A stretch of 64,000 nucleotides of DNA from Acetobacterium fimetarium (lineage in GTDB: Bacteria > Bacillota > Clostridia > Eubacteriales > Eubacteriaceae), in assembly GCF_014284475.1 (NCBI RefSeq), contig NZ_WJBC01000008.1, positions 1 through 64,000 on the forward strand, written 5' to 3'. Of this stretch, positions 44,375 to 54,738 are shown in pieces (the stretch's first letter is position 1; each line of letters starts with the position of its first letter). A program made the translations under genes and the position numbers. The notes beneath the pieces were generated by a model. The model saw only the letters and a list, made by a program, of their open reading frames with translations, made no database searches and was not told where the DNA came from.

Positions 44375-45022
44375 TTAACCTAATAACTTCTTACATAACA
44401 GTACCGCTTCATCGGCAGTTTCTGCCCAGCCATCGGCACCAATTTCTTCGCCCCACTTCGCACTGGTTGGACCGCCGCCGATGATTACTTTATATTGATC
44501 GCGAATATTCTGTTCTACCAGATATTCAATCAATACTTTTTGAGATTTCATGGTTGTTGTCAACAGTGAACTCGCAGCCAGTATTTTGGCACCAACTTCA
44601 TCTGCTTTTTTGACAAAGTCTTCTGGTTTTTGATCGATACCAATATCATAGACTTTAAATCCGGCTGAGGTTAAAAGAGCGCCGACAATATTTTTCCCGA
44701 TATCATGAATGTCGCCTGCCACCGTGCCAAGCACAATTTTCCCCTTATCCTCATAGGCTCCTTCGCCTTCGCCTGCAGCTAATACTTCTTCAAGCACATC
44801 CATACCTGCTTTCATCGCATCGGCTGCCATCATAACATCCGGCAAAAAGGCTTCGCCGCTGATCCAGCTTGCTCCGACTTCTTCGATCCCCTTGATGAAT
44901 CCCAACTGAACAGCCTGAACCGGATCAGCTTTTTCTGCTATTACTCTTTCTGCCAATTCAACTGCTAAATCCTCATCTCCATCAACGATTGCATCTTTAA
45001 TTTCTTCAAAAATTGTGTTCAT
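44375..45022 (-). CDS. Corrinoid protein (MttC/MtgC-like)
   Basis: 215 residues with the same plan as MtmC: helical cap (1-88), then the B12 domain with GDIHDIGKN (His106), SSLLTTTM and IGGGPTSAKWG. It should carry the methyl group taken by the MttB-like protein upstream and pass it to the MtrH-like protein at the head of the operon. 29 bp after the methyltransferase gene. Confidence 0.92.
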   Translation of the reverse strand: MNTIFEEIKDAIVDGDEDLAVELAERVIAEKADPVQAVQLGFIKGIEEVGASWISGEAFLPDVMMAADAMKAGMDVLEEVLAAGEGEGAYEDKGKIVLGTVAGDIHDIGKNIVGALLTSAGFKVYDIGIDQKPEDFVKKADEVGAKILAASSLLTTTMKSQKVLIEYLVEQNIRDQYKVIIGGGPTSAKWGEEIGADGWAETADEAVLLCKKLLG

Positions 45023-45051
45023 CTCATTCTCCTTTTATTATATTATTTTCA

Positions 45052-46485
45052 TTATTTGTTTAGTAATTCTTTTGCCCGTTTTTCAATAAACGATTCGATT
45101 TTTTCTTTAACAACAGGATCCAATGCTGGTGGCACATAGCTGGCAAGCACTTCCTGCCATTTTATTTTTGCCCGTTGGTTTGTATCGAGGCTCTCTTTTG
45201 ACCATCCGTCGAAAGATTGTCGATCACTTAATTCAGGTCTGTAGAATTCAAGTTTAAAGTTTTTGCGGGTATGCTTTTGTGTCAAGAAATGTCCGCCTGG
45301 TCCCACGGTATTGATTACATCAAACGCCATTTTTTCTTCACTTTCACAATCAAAACCTTTAAGATATCGTAAAATCATGCCGGCAATTTCGTCGTCAACC
45401 ATAAATTTTTCATACGACATAGCCATGTAGTACTGAAGAATTCCTGCCGTATGCATGACAAAATTAACACCGGTGGTGCTGGCTGCAAAGAGCACCATCA
45501 TGGACTCATAACCGGCCTGAGCATCAACTGTTTTGGAATCGGTCAAGCCCCCGCCGCCTCGGCATGGAACCCCATAAAACCGTGCGAATTGAGCACTTGC
45601 TGATGTAAACAGGGCATTTTCAGGATTCCCGATCGACAGCGAACCGGTTGACATATCTGTAACTGCCGATGTCGATCCATAAACAACGGGTGTCCCTGGA
45701 TTAATGCATTGGGCCAGCGTAATGCCTGCCAATACTTCGGCATTCTGTAATGATAAGGCCCCTGCCATGGTTGCCGGACCAGTTGAACCAGACATTACCA
45801 ATGAGGCAATGACCATCGCCTGGCCAGTTTCAGCATAAGCCATTAAGCCGCCGAGCATGCGATCATCATATTTCAGTGGTGTCACTGAATTAATCAAACA
45901 GATTAACGCCGGTTTTTCTCTGATTACATCCATTCCGCCATGAAGCAACGCGGCAATTTCGATCGTGTCTTTCGCATATTCATATCCTGAGGAACTTCCC
46001 ATAAAGCATTTATCCGAATTGACAATATGGCTATAGGCCATATCTAAATGACGAATCTCATCGCGAACATCGGTTGGTTCTACCACCGTACCACCGGTCA
46101 TATGCATATATTTGCTGGCACCAGCCAGTTTGACAAAATTGTCGTAGTCTTCCATTGTTGCATCTCTTTTTACACCATCTGCCTCATAAATAAACGGTGC
46201 CCCATAGCCTGGCATATAGATAATATCTTCACCACCACAGACCAGATTGTGTTCCGGATTACGGGCATGCAATGTAAATTGTGATGGCGCTTTTGCCACC
46301 ATCTCTTTTACAAAATCAGGATCAAAATAGACGCGATGTCCTTCGACGCGTTGTCCATGTTTTTTTAAAACTTCAATGGCTGGATCATAGGAGAATTCAA
46401 CACCAATTTCCTTGAGAATTCTCATACTGTTTTCATGAATCTTGTTAATTTGTTCATCCGTCAAAATATCAAATTTTGGTAACAT
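45052..46485 (-). CDS. MttB-family methyltransferase without pyrrolysine
   Basis: 477 residues, uninterrupted. The family holds trimethylamine methyltransferase (with Pyl) and many Pyl-free members such as glycine betaine methyltransferase MtgB. Conserved parts are MLPKFDILTDEQINKIHENS, GYGAPFIY, TPVVYGSTSAVTDM, GNPENALF and CRGGGGLTDSKTVDAQAGYE. No TAG occurs where MttB has pyrrolysine. With a BCCT gene beside it, a quaternary amine (betaine, proline betaine, carnitine or choline type) is the likely substrate. I cannot tell which. Confidence 0.9.
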   Translation of the reverse strand: MLPKFDILTDEQINKIHENSMRILKEIGVEFSYDPAIEVLKKHGQRVEGHRVYFDPDFVKEMVAKAPSQFTLHARNPEHNLVCGGEDIIYMPGYGAPFIYEADGVKRDATMEDYDNFVKLAGASKYMHMTGGTVVEPTDVRDEIRHLDMAYSHIVNSDKCFMGSSSGYEYAKDTIEIAALLHGGMDVIREKPALICLINSVTPLKYDDRMLGGLMAYAETGQAMVIASLVMSGSTGPATMAGALSLQNAEVLAGITLAQCINPGTPVVYGSTSAVTDMSTGSLSIGNPENALFTSASAQFARFYGVPCRGGGGLTDSKTVDAQAGYESMMVLFAASTTGVNFVMHTAGILQYYMAMSYEKFMVDDEIAGMILRYLKGFDCESEEKMAFDVINTVGPGGHFLTQKHTRKNFKLEFYRPELSDRQSFDGWSKESLDTNQRAKIKWQEVLASYVPPALDPVVKEKIESFIEKRAKELLNK

Positions 46486-46512
46486 GATAAAATACCTCTT
46501 CTTCTTAAAATT

Positions 46513-48075
46513 TTATTCTTGTATATCTACAGCCGTCTGGCTGCTGCCAACATCTTTTAATTCATTATTCTTCAGTAATAACTGACTTTCCGTATAATCC
46601 ACTTTCAGCGCTTTATAAATACTAAAACACATGACAATCATCACAAACATATATGGGAACGCGGCTACAATCGAAGCGGTCTGCAAAGCCTTTAATGCAG
46701 ATGTTCCACCAACCAGGATTAACATAATGGTAATTAAACCCTGGGCAATTCCCCAGCCGGCTCTTAATTTTTTGTCTGGATCCATGTCTCCGCCCGACGT
46801 CAGCATGGCTAAAACATAGGTTGCTGAGTTTGCTGCTCCGACAAAGCAGACAACGATCAGAACAATTGCCAAAATAGATGTAAGTCCATATAAAGGAAGC
46901 TGTTGTAAAAGCGCATAAAGGGCAGTGGTATAATCAGCACCAACTGCAGCTTCGATCGCTCCACCAGAGATGGCGTTTAAATTAAATGCCGCTCCTCCGT
47001 AAATGGCAATCCAAATCAGTGAAAAACCGGAAGGTAATAACGATACTGCCAGAATAAACTCTCTGATCGTTCGGCCTTTTGAAACCCGTGCGACAAACTG
47101 TCCAACAAACGGTGCCCAGGCAATCCACCAGGCCCAATAAAAGATGGTCCAGCCATTTAACCATTCGACATTTCCCATCCAGAAGGTCTGCCCCACAAGA
47201 TTTTGAAGATAAGAACCTAACGTATTGGTAAAGTTATTTAAAATAAATACCGAGCCGCCGAAAACAAAAATGAATACCATAAATGCCACTGACAGCCAAA
47301 TTTTTAAATTCGCTGCTGCCTGCATGGCTTTATGCAGTCCTGAAACAGTTGCCAGAGTGAAAATAACGGTGATCACCGCAATTATAATGGATACTGTCAG
47401 CGGACTTGATTTTATCCCCCAGATGTATTCCAAGCCTGTGGCAATCTGTGTCGAACCAAGTCCCAGGCTGGTGGCAACCCCGAAAATTGTTGCAAAGACA
47501 GCCAGTATATCGATGGTTTTCCCAATTGGTCCATGTATTTTTTCACCAATTAATGGATAAAAAGCAGAACTGATTAAGAATGGCAAATTTTTTCTGAATT
47601 GAAAATAGGCAAGTCCTAAACCGCCAATTGCAAAAATCACCCATGGATGAAGCCCCCAATGAAAAAAGGTTGTCCGCATGGCCAATTCCATCGCTGCCTG
47701 TGTTCCGCCCTCTCCCATGGGAGGAGTGAGATAATGCATGATCGGTTCAGAAACTGACCAAAACACTAATCCAATTCCCATTCCTCCCCCAAACAGCATT
47801 GAAAACCACTGAAAATTAGTAAATTCAGGTTTATCATCATCCTTGCCCAAGATAATTTTTCCAAAGGGACTGATGGCAACTCCTATAGCAAACACAATAA
47901 ACAAACCAACTGCCAACAAATATAACCAGCCAAAAGTAGTTGTAATCAACGAATTCAACAGATTAAATACCGTAGTTGTACCTTCAGTAAAAAGCATACT
48001 GGCCAATACGAAAAGTATCGCTATTCCAGCTGAAACGTACAATACGGTTCGATTCTTTGCTTGTTTTTCTTGCAT
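46513..48075 (-). CDS. BCCT-family quaternary amine transporter 2
   Basis: 520 residues, about twelve helices, with WTIFYWAWWIAWAPFVGQF and ARVSKGRTIREF, GGMGIGLVFWSVSE and FFHWGLHPWVIF. It is embedded between the MtrH-like and MttB-like genes in one transcript, so it most likely imports the methyl donor of this pathway. Related to, but distinct from, the transporter at 42.4-44.1 kb. Confidence 0.93.
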   Translation of the reverse strand: MQEKQAKNRTVLYVSAGIAILFVLASMLFTEGTTTVFNLLNSLITTTFGWLYLLAVGLFIVFAIGVAISPFGKIILGKDDDKPEFTNFQWFSMLFGGGMGIGLVFWSVSEPIMHYLTPPMGEGGTQAAMELAMRTTFFHWGLHPWVIFAIGGLGLAYFQFRKNLPFLISSAFYPLIGEKIHGPIGKTIDILAVFATIFGVATSLGLGSTQIATGLEYIWGIKSSPLTVSIIIAVITVIFTLATVSGLHKAMQAAANLKIWLSVAFMVFIFVFGGSVFILNNFTNTLGSYLQNLVGQTFWMGNVEWLNGWTIFYWAWWIAWAPFVGQFVARVSKGRTIREFILAVSLLPSGFSLIWIAIYGGAAFNLNAISGGAIEAAVGADYTTALYALLQQLPLYGLTSILAIVLIVVCFVGAANSATYVLAMLTSGGDMDPDKKLRAGWGIAQGLITIMLILVGGTSALKALQTASIVAAFPYMFVMIVMCFSIYKALKVDYTESQLLLKNNELKDVGSSQTAVDIQE

Positions 48076-48118
48076 TTTAGTAAATCCTCCTTCTGTTTTA
48101 GAATTGGTTCACATTTTT

Positions 48119-49051
<933 letters not shown>

Positions 49052-49178
49052 TCATTAAATTAATATAATTGCGTACTTTTTATTTTCCAACAAACAGCAA
49101 AACGATTACACCCTTTCTTTGTTTACTCCTTTCATTTTTTCTTAAATGGATCTTCTGTCAGTTATTGATGTTATGTAT

Positions 49179-49195
49179 CGCAAAAACCGTGCCAA
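49179..49195 (-). promoter_or_regulatory. Sigma-54 promoter of the quaternary amine operon
   Basis: TTGGCACGGTTTTTGCG: the -24 GG and -12 GC match TGGCACG-N4-TTGC. It lies about 140 bp before the MtrH-like gene, with the activator gene divergent. Confidence 0.88.
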
Positions 49196-49249
49196 CTAAC
49201 TTCATTCTTTATCATAAGTATTATAGCCAATCTCAGTACTTTTAAACAC

Positions 49250-49306
49250 TAACTATTTACCAATTATGAAAAACGGACCCATAATTTACCAATTTTAACA
49301 ATCCAT
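49250..49306. promoter_or_regulatory. Possible activator binding sites
   Basis: Two copies of ATTTACCAATT, the inner parts forming an AATTATG/CATAATT dyad, about 70 bp upstream of the sigma-54 promoter. Their placement fits an enhancer for the divergent regulator. The remaining spacer to 49452 holds a TATAAT that could serve the regulator. Confidence 0.5.
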
Positions 49307-49452
49307 TATGTTTTGAGGCCTTTCACGGCAAAGTATTTTGATTTATTCCAGAATTTAGATTATAATTAAATTAGTTGAATCATAAAAAAAGTAAGATATT
49401 GAAGCTTAAATGCGAGAATACTTACAATTAATTGTAGGAAAAGGAAAAGACA

Positions 49453-50877
49453 ATGCGAAATTACTTTGAACATAGTCAGGAATACCTAGATTATTTGAAA
49501 ACGCTTCCAAATGAATTTTTTTTAGAAATATTAGAAAATTGTTTTTTTGAAATAACCGTTACCGATAAAAATGGAAATGTATTATATGCCAATCCAGCGT
49601 GCCTTCAGTATCATGGTATTTCCGCAGAAAAAATGTGGAAGCTTAATTTTTTAACATCTTTTCAGGGTCTGTGGACGCCTCCTTCTACAGCTGCCGCCAT
49701 CGAAAAGAAACGAACAATTATTTCAAGACAACGTTCACTGTTACCCGATGAAGAACACATTACCATTACAACCCCTTTATATAATAATGAAAATGAATTA
49801 ATTATGCTTGTCTATAACACGCTTAAACGGGAATCCTTTGTGGAATTTGATTTGGATTATCTAAACCCTGAAAAAGAAAGTATTGTAGAAACAGAAGCCA
49901 AGGAAAAAAGAAGGGATAAAGGCGAAAAAAACAAAGCCAGCAATAATATCGTCGGTCGCAGCTATATTCTCTACCAAACCCTTCACAAACTAAAAAAAGC
50001 CGCTAAATCAGATATACCTGTACTATTGTTAGGTGAAAGTGGTGTCGGAAAAAGTCTGATCGCCAAATTTATTCATGATTGCAGTCCAAGAAAATCAAGC
50101 CCTTTTATTTCAATCAATTGTACTTCTATTCCTGACAACCTTATTGAAAGCGAGCTCTTCGGATATGTACCTTACGCTTTTACCGGAGCCAGTCCAAAGG
50201 GAAAAAAGGGATTAGTCGAAATGGCAAACAACGGCACCTTATTTTTAGATGAAATTGGAGAATTAATGCCGAATATACAAGTAAAGTTTCTGGATTTCTT
50301 GGAAAATCAACGATTTACTTCCGTCGGCGGGTTGGAATCAAAAACCGTCAACACGCGAATTATTACCGCTACTAACAAAAATTTGGCAGAATTGGTTGAA
50401 AAGAATAAGTTTCGAGAAGATTTATACTGGCGAATTAATGGTATTACTCAGACCATTCCAGCACTTAGAGAAAGACGGGATGACATCTTCCCCATCGCTC
50501 AGTATTATCTGAAAGAATATAATCAAAAATACAATCAAAATAAAGTGTTTTCAAATCAGGTCATTGAATCGATGATTCAATATGATTGGCCGGGAAATGT
50601 AAGACAACTTAAAAACGCAGTTGAACAGATGGCTGTTATGAGCCTCGGAAGTGTGATCGGAATGGATAAGTTGCCCGAACAGCTGGCAGCATTTTTTGAT
50701 AATAAAGATCACCAAAAACGAAACGTCATTTTTGATGATCTTGTTGAGAATTACAAACGAAATATTATCGTAGATTATTATGAAAATTATGACGGCAACA
50801 TCAACGAGATGGCCGAAGCGCTTGGATTGAGCCAAACTACATCCTATCGTCTCGTGAATAAATACATAAAAAAATAA
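49453..50877 (+). CDS. PAS-domain sigma-54-dependent activator
   Basis: 474 residues. A PAS sensor (about 20-125, ITVTDKNGNVLYANPACLQYHG) is joined by a charged linker to an AAA+ domain (about 160-400) with Walker A GESGVGKS, ESELFGYVPYAFTGA (GAFTGA loop reads YAFTGA) and Walker B GTLFLDEIGE, and then a Fis-type helix-turn-helix (about 440-470). It should switch on the divergent operon at the sigma-54 promoter when its PAS domain senses a signal, perhaps the quaternary amine. Confidence 0.93.
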   Translation: MRNYFEHSQEYLDYLKTLPNEFFLEILENCFFEITVTDKNGNVLYANPACLQYHGISAEKMWKLNFLTSFQGLWTPPSTAAAIEKKRTIISRQRSLLPDEEHITITTPLYNNENELIMLVYNTLKRESFVEFDLDYLNPEKESIVETEAKEKRRDKGEKNKASNNIVGRSYILYQTLHKLKKAAKSDIPVLLLGESGVGKSLIAKFIHDCSPRKSSPFISINCTSIPDNLIESELFGYVPYAFTGASPKGKKGLVEMANNGTLFLDEIGELMPNIQVKFLDFLENQRFTSVGGLESKTVNTRIITATNKNLAELVEKNKFREDLYWRINGITQTIPALRERRDDIFPIAQYYLKEYNQKYNQNKVFSNQVIESMIQYDWPGNVRQLKNAVEQMAVMSLGSVIGMDKLPEQLAAFFDNKDHQKRNVIFDDLVENYKRNIIVDYYENYDGNINEMAEALGLSQTTSYRLVNKYIKK

Positions 50878-50886
50878 TATAAAACA

Positions 50887-50940
50887 AAAGACAAACCTGT
50901 ATTGGATCATATGCTGTCCCTGACAGATTTGTCTTTATTT
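50887..50940 (+). terminator. Terminator after the sigma-54 activator
   Basis: AAAGACAAA...TTTGTCTTT arms with an inner CTGT/ACAG pairing, followed by TATTTAATT. Confidence 0.65.
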
Positions 50941-50989
50941 AATTTCGATAGTCCACTTTTTAAATTTATGATGTTTCTATTTCAAACAG

Positions 50990-51241
50990 TCAAAACGAAC
51001 GATCTTTCATCCAGAAGGATTTTTTGTCCCAACTATATACGATTTCAGCTTTGATCTCGGTAAAATAGTCTTCAATCAGTTTGTTCAGAACATCCAGATC
51101 TTCAAAACTGTTGTCGGCTTTCAGTGATTCGATCCACATGCTTTGACCGCCGCAGGCATCGCTTAAATGAATTTTATAGTCCAGATTATTTTCTCTAACC
51201 CGATCGTTTAATTCGATGATCTCATTCCATGTAATAACCAT
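50990..51241 (-). CDS. Small conserved protein (RDAC-like)
   Basis: 83 residues, no membrane segment. The stretch ITWNEIIELNDRVRENNLDYKI and HLSDACGGQSMWIE resembles small proteins named for an R-D-A-C motif; here it reads S-D-A-C. Function unknown. The ATG with AGAAGG upstream is taken as start; a TTG two codons earlier is less likely. Nothing in the neighbourhood indicates its role. Confidence 0.7.
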   Translation of the reverse strand: MVITWNEIIELNDRVRENNLDYKIHLSDACGGQSMWIESLKADNSFEDLDVLNKLIEDYFTEIKAEIVYSWDKKSFWMKDRSF

Positions 51242-51510
51242 TTTCAAAACCTTCTTTCTTAAATACTTTGTTATTTACAATACTAAATCAAAATTTCAAA
51301 TAAGTCAATTCATCTCCGTAGTTTTCAGTCATGCTCATTGCCCTGATTTATCCCGCTATTATCGCAAAGCGTTCATTTGCGGCTACTGAAAATATTTTCT
51401 ATATTGAATTTTAATCAATGCACTATAGAATTAACTTGTAAACGATTTTATTTTCCGAATAATCCGTCTCTGCGTTTTCAGGAAATACAATCGAGAACAG
51501 GAGGATAAAC

Positions 51511-51966
51511 ATGGGTGATAAAATTATCAGTGGCTGCAATCACTTCAGTATAACGGTTGGAGATATTGACCGTTCCGTTAAGTTTTACACAGAAGTCATG
51601 GAAATGACTTTTGAAAACATTCGTTACAATGTCGACCTGGCCTATATCAGAAAAGTCACGGGATATCCGGACGGTGTTCTTAATGTCGCATTTGTATCTT
51701 GTCCCGGTTTGCGTCTGGAGCTCATCCAATATGTTGAACCGCAAGGCGTCGTGCTGGATGTCAGTCCGCATAACATCTGCAGCAGTCATATTTGTTTTGC
51801 CACCACCGACATTCATAAGGCCTATCAGCGCTGCCAGGACAACAATATTCCAACCAGAAATGAACCTGCCTACATTGATAACGGACCAAGCACCGGCGCT
51901 TATGCTTTCTACCTGCTTGATCCTGATCATTACAATATTGAATTATTTCAGCCGGCTGCCAAATAA
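51511..51966 (+). CDS. VOC-superfamily protein (glyoxalase/dioxygenase fold)
   Basis: 151 residues with paired beta-alpha-beta-beta-beta modules. HFSITVGDIDRSVKFYTEVMEM opens the first module and HICFATTDIHKAYQRCQ the second; DPDHYNIELFQ closes it with the usual metal-binding Glu. Possible roles are a lyase, an isomerase or epimerase acting on a small acid. It opens the row VOC-kinase-SDR, each with its own ribosome site. GGAGG precedes the start. Confidence 0.82.
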   Translation: MGDKIISGCNHFSITVGDIDRSVKFYTEVMEMTFENIRYNVDLAYIRKVTGYPDGVLNVAFVSCPGLRLELIQYVEPQGVVLDVSPHNICSSHICFATTDIHKAYQRCQDNNIPTRNEPAYIDNGPSTGAYAFYLLDPDHYNIELFQPAAK

Positions 51967-52096
51967 CCGTATTCTTTCAGAATTAAAAACGGGAAATCAG
52001 ATCTTCGAATTTCTCATTTCTTCGTAGGTAATGACAAGCATCCAACACAACATTTCATCACCGCTAACCCGAAACTAAATTATCAGGAGGATTAAA

Positions 52097-53653
52097 ATGG
52101 TAAAATATGTTGTAGGTATTGATGCCGGCACCACCGGTTCTACTGTAATGATTTTTGACCTTGAAGGAAAACTTATCGGTTCAGGCTATCGGGAATATTC
52201 CTGCAAATTCCCGCATCCCGGCTGGGTCGAGCAGGATATCAATGATTTATGGAAAGGCGTTTGTGAAGCATCCCGGGAAGTATTGGCCAAAACTGAAATC
52301 GATCCCAAAGAAATCGGTTCGCTCGGCATCTCCAGTCAGCGCGGCACCTTTGTGCCCATCGACAAAGACTGGACCCCGCTGTGCGACTCCATCGTCTGGT
52401 CGGACGGCCGCGCCGGTGAAGAAGTCAAATGGATCGAGGAACATGTTGGCCGGGACCACTACCATGAAGTCAGCGGCGATCCGCTTTCCGGCATGTGGGC
52501 TTATGCCAAATATAAATGGGTGAAGGACAACCGGCCGGAGCTCTATAAAAAAGCCTTGAAATTTGTCAATGGCCAGGAATGGCTGCTGCACAATTTAGGT
52601 TCCAAGGAATTATTTACCGATCCATCATCGCTGGCGCTCAACGGCATGCTCGATGTCAAAACGCTGGACTGGTCCGACGAACTGCTGGACGCGATCGGCA
52701 TTGACAAAGACAAACTGCCACCGGTGAAAACATCGATGACACAGGTTGGCGTTATCTCTGAGAAAGCTTCTGAATTAACCGGATTTGCGGTCGGTATGCC
52801 GATCTGCTGCGGTGGTGGTGACCAGCAGTGTGCCGCCATCGGTTCCGGTGTGATCCGGGAAGGCCTGGCTGAAATCACGATTGGAACCGCCGCCGTCATG
52901 GTCGCCCATGTGGACAGCCCGAAACCGGATGTGAATCATACCGTTTTATTTGGCGGCCATGCGATGCCCAACAAATGGGACATGGAAGCGCTGACCTTTG
53001 CGGCCGGCGTGACCCTGCGCTGGTGGCGTGATACCTTTGCGCAACCGGAAAAAGAAGCCGCCGCTGATCTGGGTCTGGATCCCTATGATCTGATTACCCT
53101 GGAAGCGGAACAGGCCCCGGTCGGATGCAAGGGCTACCTGTTTATGCCGTTTTTCAACAGCCAGGTTTCACCTTATTATCATGACAATGCCACCGGTGGC
53201 TCGCTGGGACTGACTCTGGCCCATGACCGCGGCATGATGGCCCGCGGCGTGATGGAAGGCGTCATCTACGAACTGCGAATGAGCGTGGAAGCGATGGAAA
53301 ATGTATTGGGCCGGCCTTTTGAAGCGATTCGATTATCCGGCGGCGGCGCCAAATCAAAACTGTGGTGCCAAATGCAGGCTGATGTTTACGGCCGACCGGT
53401 CGAAAAGCTCAACGTATCCGACTGCACGACTTTGGGCGCTGCCATCCTGGGCGCTGCCGGGGCCGGCGTCTTCGGAAGCATTGAGGAGGCGGTGGATAAA
53501 ATGGTTCACACCTTTGGCATTATTGAACCGAATATGGAAAATCACAAAATTTATACGGATATGTACAATATTTTCAAAGATACCTTCCTGGCCTTGCGAG
53601 ACGCTGATGTCTACAATAAACTGGCTGCTGTATCTAAAAAGCACTGGGGTTGA
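52097..53653 (+). CDS. FGGY-family carbohydrate kinase
   Basis: 518 residues, two actin-like ATPase domains. The N-terminal phosphate loop is GIDAGTTGSTVMIFD; HPGWVEQD and WSDGRAGEEVKW fit xylulokinase/glycerol kinase-like members; the C-terminal signature is IRLSGGGAKSKLWCQMQADVYGRPVE. It phosphorylates a sugar, polyol or sugar acid; which one cannot be read here. The SDR gene 35 bp on suggests oxidation and phosphorylation in one pathway. Confidence 0.9.
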   Translation: MVKYVVGIDAGTTGSTVMIFDLEGKLIGSGYREYSCKFPHPGWVEQDINDLWKGVCEASREVLAKTEIDPKEIGSLGISSQRGTFVPIDKDWTPLCDSIVWSDGRAGEEVKWIEEHVGRDHYHEVSGDPLSGMWAYAKYKWVKDNRPELYKKALKFVNGQEWLLHNLGSKELFTDPSSLALNGMLDVKTLDWSDELLDAIGIDKDKLPPVKTSMTQVGVISEKASELTGFAVGMPICCGGGDQQCAAIGSGVIREGLAEITIGTAAVMVAHVDSPKPDVNHTVLFGGHAMPNKWDMEALTFAAGVTLRWWRDTFAQPEKEAAADLGLDPYDLITLEAEQAPVGCKGYLFMPFFNSQVSPYYHDNATGGSLGLTLAHDRGMMARGVMEGVIYELRMSVEAMENVLGRPFEAIRLSGGGAKSKLWCQMQADVYGRPVEKLNVSDCTTLGAAILGAAGAGVFGSIEEAVDKMVHTFGIIEPNMENHKIYTDMYNIFKDTFLALRDADVYNKLAAVSKKHWG

Positions 53654-53688
53654 ATCTTACCTTAAATATCATGAAAGGAAGCTAATTA

Positions 53689-54456
53689 ATGATTAATGTA
53701 AGTTTAAAAGATAAAGTCGTCATCGTCACCGGTGCTGCCAAGGGAATCGGACGGGCCATTGCTTTAAAAATGGCTGAAGCAGAATGCACAGGCCTGGTTG
53801 TAAATGACCTGAAAATTGACGAACATGCGGAATCACTGAAAAAAGAGGCCGAAGCCTATGGCGCTGAAGTCCTTTTAGTCGCGGGCGATATGAGCAATGA
53901 AGAGGCTGTCAAAAAAATGATTGATGCCGCGGTGGATAAATGGGGGCGCCTGGATGTGATGGTGAATAACGCCGGCATCTCCAAATCAAACGATCTGTTC
54001 GGCACCACGGCCAGCGACTGGGATCTGGTCATCAACATCAATATGCGCTCGGCATTTCTGGGAACAAAGTATGCGGCGGCCTATATGAAAGATCATGGCG
54101 GCGGGGCAATTGTCAATATGGGTTCCATCGCCGGTATCACCGGTGGCAATACCAGCCCGGATTACGGTGCTTCCAAAGCGGGAATCATCGCGCTGACCAA
54201 ATATGCCGCCAAATTTCTGGCCCCCTACGGCATCCGGGTCAATGCCCTGGCCCCCGGAACGATTTATACCGACATGATCAAGCGCAATTTTGAAAACCTC
54301 AGTGATGAAGCCCGGGAGAAACGCCTGTCTGCCATTCCGATGGGCCGAATGGGCGATCCGGATGAAGTCGCCACGGCGGCACTGTTTTTCGCTTCCGATC
54401 TGTCAAGCTTCATCACCGGTGATTCACTGATGATTACCGGCGGCCGAAACACCTGA
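53689..54456 (+). CDS. Short-chain dehydrogenase/reductase
   Basis: 255 residues, classical SDR. The cofactor motif is TGAAKGIGRAIA, NNAG is present, the catalytic Ser lies in NMGSIAG and the Tyr-Lys in YGASKAG. The ending SFITGDSLMITGGRNT is typical. It probably oxidises a polyol or hydroxy acid in concert with the kinase. Confidence 0.92.
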   Translation: MINVSLKDKVVIVTGAAKGIGRAIALKMAEAECTGLVVNDLKIDEHAESLKKEAEAYGAEVLLVAGDMSNEEAVKKMIDAAVDKWGRLDVMVNNAGISKSNDLFGTTASDWDLVININMRSAFLGTKYAAAYMKDHGGGAIVNMGSIAGITGGNTSPDYGASKAGIIALTKYAAKFLAPYGIRVNALAPGTIYTDMIKRNFENLSDEAREKRLSAIPMGRMGDPDEVATAALFFASDLSSFITGDSLMITGGRNT

Positions 54457-54738
54457 ACCGACGCTAACCTTCCTGAGTCTGAGTTCTGAAATCCCCAAGG
54501 CGTATTCATGGATGATACAGCATTCAGACTCAATCAATTGATAAAAACTGCTACGGAACACTGACAAAATGGCAAACGAAAAACGACAAACCGAAATTGA
54601 CCCAATGATGATGTTTCAAGTTAAAACAGGCTCCCCCTGTTGCCTTGATATGCATAACCAGATAATCATTGGCGTCAAATGGTTTGTCTTTTTCTATTAT
54701 TTCGAAGGCGATCCCTGCTTTCGCCGCCGCATTATCCA

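Noticed and set aside
45052-46485. Pyrrolysine in the MttB-like protein
   Set aside because: The reading frame is continuous without TAG, so it belongs to the non-pyrrolysine group.
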